A DNA stretch of 16,007 nt, from NCBI GenBank assembly GCA_020027305.1, contig JAHRAM010000074.1:1-16007 (forward strand), in the 5' to 3' direction. This DNA comes from Acidimicrobiia bacterium. Its GTDB lineage: Bacteria; Actinomycetota; Acidimicrobiia; Acidimicrobiales; Hopanoidiivorantaceae. Shown one piece after another: positions 13,478 through 16,007 of the stretch. A model generated the notes under the pieces. That model did not search any database and was not told where the DNA came from. It saw only the letters and a program-made list of their open reading frames with translations. The position numbers were made by a program, and so were the translations under genes. The stretch's first letter is position 1. Every line of letters starts with the position of its first letter.

Positions 13478-14917
13478 TTATGCCGCTTGTTGCTTGAGTT
13501 GTGTAGCTTTTTGCTTTGCCTCATCTGCTCCTCCAACCATAAAGAAGGCTTGCTCTGGCAAGTCATCAAGCTCGCCACTCACCAGTGCTTCAAATGAATC
13601 TACAGTTTCTTCAACAGATGTGAAAACACCAGACATTCCCGTAAACACTTCTGCCACAAACATAGGTTGAGACAAAAATCGCTGAACCTTTCTAGCACGA
13701 GACACTGTAACTTTGTCTTCTTCTGAAAGCTCATCTAGTCCTAAGATAGCAATAATGTCTTGAAGCTCTTTGTATCGCTGAAGAATTTCTTGAACTCGCC
13801 TTGCCACATTATAGTGCCGTTCCCCCACCACCTCTGGCGTGAGAATAGTTGAGGTTGACGACAACGGATCAACAGCAGGATAAATTCCAAGCGCTGCAAT
13901 ATCTCTTGAAAGCTCAGTAGTTCCGTCAAAGTGAGTAAAGGAAGTAAATGGAGCTGGGTCGGTATAGTCATCAGCTGGAACATACACTGCTTGAAGAGAT
14001 GTAATGGAACGACCCTTTGTGGTTGTTATCCGTTCTTGTAGTTCCCCCATCTCATCAGCTAGGGTAGGTTGGTAGCCTACAGCAGATGGCATCCTTCCCA
14101 AAAGGGTTGACACTTCTGAACCTGCCTGAACAAAGCGAAAAATATTATCAATGAACAAAAGCACATCTTGTTTTTGAACATCTCTAAAATACTCAGCCAT
14201 AGTAACCCCAGCAAGTCCAACTCTAAGGCGAACACCTGGTGGTTCATCCATCTGCCCAAACACTAGGGCTGCTTTTTCTAGAACGCCCGTTTCACCCATT
14301 TCTAAAAACAAGTCAGTTCCCTCACGGGTTCTTTCACCAACCCCTGCAAACACCGACACACCACCATGCTGTTCTGCAACTCGACGAATCATCTCAGTTA
14401 TTAGAACGGTCTTCCCCACACCAGCACCTCCAAACAAGCCAATCTTTCCGCCTTGCTTATAAGGGGTCAGCAAATCAATAACTTTTATGCCAGTTTCAAA
14501 CATTGCAGTAGTTGGCTCAAGGTCTTTGAATTCAGGGGCGGGGCGGTGAATTTCCCATTCATCTTCGATGTCTAACTCTGACTGGTCAGTGTCTAAACAT
14601 TCTCCAAGCACATTCCAAACATGCCCTAAGGTCACATCTCCCACGGGAACAGTAATGCCTCTGCCCAAATTCTTGACTGGGGTGTTTCTGGTCAGCCCAT
14701 CAGTCGGCTTTAAGGCAATGGCTCTAACCCGAGAGTCTCCAATTTGTTGTGCCACTTCGGCATTTACCGTTATAGTGTTTCCATCTAAGGTAATATCAAA
14801 CTCAAGTGCCATGTTAATTTCAGGGATGGCATCAGGTGGAAATTCCACATCAATAACTGGGCCAGCAATTGCAACTACCCTTCCATCTAATTGGTTTTGA
14901 TTTTTTTCTGCATTCAT
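13478..14917 (-). CDS. atpD: ATP synthase subunit beta
   Basis: Beta is the catalytic subunit of F1, making ATP at the inner face of the membrane. The 479-residue protein is full length. It has the P-loop GGAGVGKT (163-170), GERTREG with the catalytic glutamate (194-200), the Walker B region VLLFIDNIFRF (252-262), and the DELSEED torque loop (395-401). The DGTTELSR form of the segment at 331-338 resembles actinobacterial beta subunits. The ATG at 14917 follows a run of six A residues with only a diffuse purine-rich AAAGAAAG upstream. It sits between atpG and atpC in the standard A-G-D-C order. Confidence 0.98.
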   Translation of the reverse strand: MNAEKNQNQLDGRVVAIAGPVIDVEFPPDAIPEINMALEFDITLDGNTITVNAEVAQQIGDSRVRAIALKPTDGLTRNTPVKNLGRGITVPVGDVTLGHVWNVLGECLDTDQSELDIEDEWEIHRPAPEFKDLEPTTAMFETGIKVIDLLTPYKQGGKIGLFGGAGVGKTVLITEMIRRVAEQHGGVSVFAGVGERTREGTDLFLEMGETGVLEKAALVFGQMDEPPGVRLRVGLAGVTMAEYFRDVQKQDVLLFIDNIFRFVQAGSEVSTLLGRMPSAVGYQPTLADEMGELQERITTTKGRSITSLQAVYVPADDYTDPAPFTSFTHFDGTTELSRDIAALGIYPAVDPLSSTSTILTPEVVGERHYNVARRVQEILQRYKELQDIIAILGLDELSEEDKVTVSRARKVQRFLSQPMFVAEVFTGMSGVFTSVEETVDSFEALVSGELDDLPEQAFFMVGGADEAKQKATQLKQQAA

Positions 14918-14956
14918 TTTTTTCTTTCTTTTTGTATTTGGTTTAATTTATGAGAT

Positions 14957-15898
14957 TTATACTGTCAGCTCCTCAAACTCATCAACTGTACCTGAGGATT
15001 CTGCTAGCGCCTCTGCCCCGCCCACGATTTCCATAATCTCAGTGGTGATGGCATCTTGTCTAGCGCGGTTCATTTTACGTGTAAGGCCAACAATTAATTC
15101 TTCTGCGTTGTCAGTGGCTGCCTTCATTGCCCGCTGACGATTTGCATGCTCAGATGCAGCAGCGTCTAACATTGCAGAAAACAATCGGCTCTCAATGTAG
15201 CGATGAAGAAGCGTCTCAAGAATATCTTCTGGAGATGGCTCAAACTCAAACGCAGCATTTGGGGATTGATGTTCGCTATCTCCACTTGTCTCAGCACTAT
15301 CTACATCACCTGCTGCCAGAGGCAAAAACTGGCTTACCGCAACTTTTTGCACTCCAAGAGAAACAAACTCTGTATAAATTAATCGTACCTCGTCAACCTC
15401 TCCCTCAATAAAGAAGTCTTTCACTGTATTAGCAACCTCTTTGGCATTTTTATATGTAGGGGTATCACTCATCTTTTCATACGACTTAGCGATTTTATAA
15501 TTGCGGAAGCTAAAATAATCCCGTGCTTTTTTGCCAATAGAAACCAAAAGATAATCCTTGCCCTGCCGTTCAGCATCTATTAGCTCAGATTCAACTGCAC
15601 GAATAACCTGCGAATTGTATGGCCCAGCAAGCCCCCTGTCAGAGCTAATGGCAACTATGCCAACTCTTTTAATTCCTTCTTTAGGATTAAACAACGGATT
15701 GGAAGGGTCGGCACCATAGGTAGCCAAGTCTGCAATAACTTGAGTAATCTTTTCAGCGTATGGGCGAGAGGCATTTGCCCGCTGCTGCGCTTTTACTACG
15801 CGGGTAGTGGCAATTAATTCCATAGCACGGGTAATTTTCTTAGTGGATTGAACCGAAGAGATTCTCCGCCTAAGCGTTCGCTCAACTCCGCCTGCCAT
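14957..15898 (-). CDS. atpG: ATP synthase subunit gamma
   Basis: Gamma is the rotating central shaft of F1. The 313-residue product has both conserved ends: the N-terminal coiled coil region (SVQSTKKITRAMELIATTRVV, residues 15-35, with SDRGLAGPYN at 86-95) and the C-terminal helix with TRKMNRARQDAITTEIMEIVGGAEAL (273-298). It is longer than the usual ~290 because of a hydrophilic Ser/Glu/Asp insertion at about 198-222, just before the ILETLLHRYIESRLF helix. It starts two bases after the atpA stop; GGAG lies 13 bases upstream inside the end of atpA, and AAAA precedes the ATG. Confidence 0.97.
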   Translation of the reverse strand: MAGGVERTLRRRISSVQSTKKITRAMELIATTRVVKAQQRANASRPYAEKITQVIADLATYGADPSNPLFNPKEGIKRVGIVAISSDRGLAGPYNSQVIRAVESELIDAERQGKDYLLVSIGKKARDYFSFRNYKIAKSYEKMSDTPTYKNAKEVANTVKDFFIEGEVDEVRLIYTEFVSLGVQKVAVSQFLPLAAGDVDSAETSGDSEHQSPNAAFEFEPSPEDILETLLHRYIESRLFSAMLDAAASEHANRQRAMKAATDNAEELIVGLTRKMNRARQDAITTEIMEIVGGAEALAESSGTVDEFEELTV

Positions 15899-15900
15899 TT

Positions 15901-16007
15901 TTAGCTTTCATCTCCTTTTTCTGCTTTTTCTTGCGACACTGGCGTTTCTTTTGTATCTTGCTGAGTCTTTTCTTCTTTCTTAGATGGAACAAAAGAACTG
16001 GCAAAAG
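15901..16007 (-). CDS. atpA: ATP synthase subunit alpha, C-terminal end (partial)
   Basis: An open frame enters from the right edge and stops with TAA at 15901-15903, two bases before atpG. It encodes about 35 residues beginning FASSFVPSKK and continuing as a Lys/Glu/Gln/Thr-rich tail. The position upstream of atpG and the in-frame, tightly spaced stop identify it as the end of atpA, although the tail itself is not conserved in the family. The body of the gene lies outside the window. The charged tail looks longer than the usual alpha C-terminus. Confidence 0.85.
   Translation of the reverse strand, partial: FASSFVPSKKEEKTQQDTKETPVSQEKAEKGDES

Noticed and set aside
14239..14481. Plus-strand frame opposite atpD
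   Set aside because: It overlaps the conserved catalytic core of atpD on the other strand and encodes a His/Pro/Leu/Gln-rich product with no recognisable domain.
1..16007. Under-representation of CGCG as evidence that the nuclease is CGCG-specific
   Set aside because: I counted roughly 18 CGCG sites by eye, somewhat fewer than composition might predict, but the window is small and codon bias alone could explain it.

Overview
This is about 16 kb of gene-dense chromosome with low-to-middling G+C content, most likely from a marine or freshwater member of the Actinomycetota. The clues are a single-chain (homodimeric) AceE-type pyruvate dehydrogenase E1 with no adjacent aceF/lpd, a class II GlpX fructose-bisphosphatase, the style of the F1 ATPase gamma and beta proteins, and a five-helix membrane-anchored molybdopterin oxidoreductase. 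Marine Acidimicrobiia/Actinomarinales-type lineages would fit, but that is inference from recalled sequence style. No insertion sequence, prophage, CRISPR array or rRNA was seen.

Layout: glpX (+) meets a minus-strand tRNA-Ala(CGC) one base after its stop. Next is a minus-strand moaA-moaC operon for molybdenum cofactor synthesis, divergent from a TIGR01777-type epimerase (+) that has a good sigma70-like promoter. RNase HI (-) follows, then an AT-rich gap, then a two-gene restriction-modification cassette on the minus strand with the endonuclease gene first and the methyltransferase gene second. aceE (+) diverges from this cassette and ends 6 bp from the convergent rsgA (-). Divergent from rsgA is a 19-codon leader ORF whose stop overlaps the start of a membrane-anchored, sulfite-oxidase-fold molybdopterin oxidoreductase (+). 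A short-chain dehydrogenase gene (-) lies directly downstream of the F1 ATP synthase genes atpA(partial)-atpG-atpD-atpC (-), which run to the right edge.

How it fits together: most genes are core metabolism and housekeeping (gluconeogenesis, pyruvate oxidation, ATP synthesis, ribosome maturation, RNA-DNA hybrid removal). moaA and moaC supply early steps of the cofactor used by the oxidoreductase at 10664. The restriction-modification pair is the only clearly accessory module.

The most unusual property of the window is spread over many genes. Several normally compact, conserved proteins (MoaC, MoaA, the epimerase, RsgA, AtpG, the AtpA tail, the methyltransferase N-terminus) carry hydrophilic low-complexity insertions. 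Four of these contain short in-frame tandem DNA repeats of 12, 15 or 18 bp, as slipped-strand expansion in surface loops would produce.
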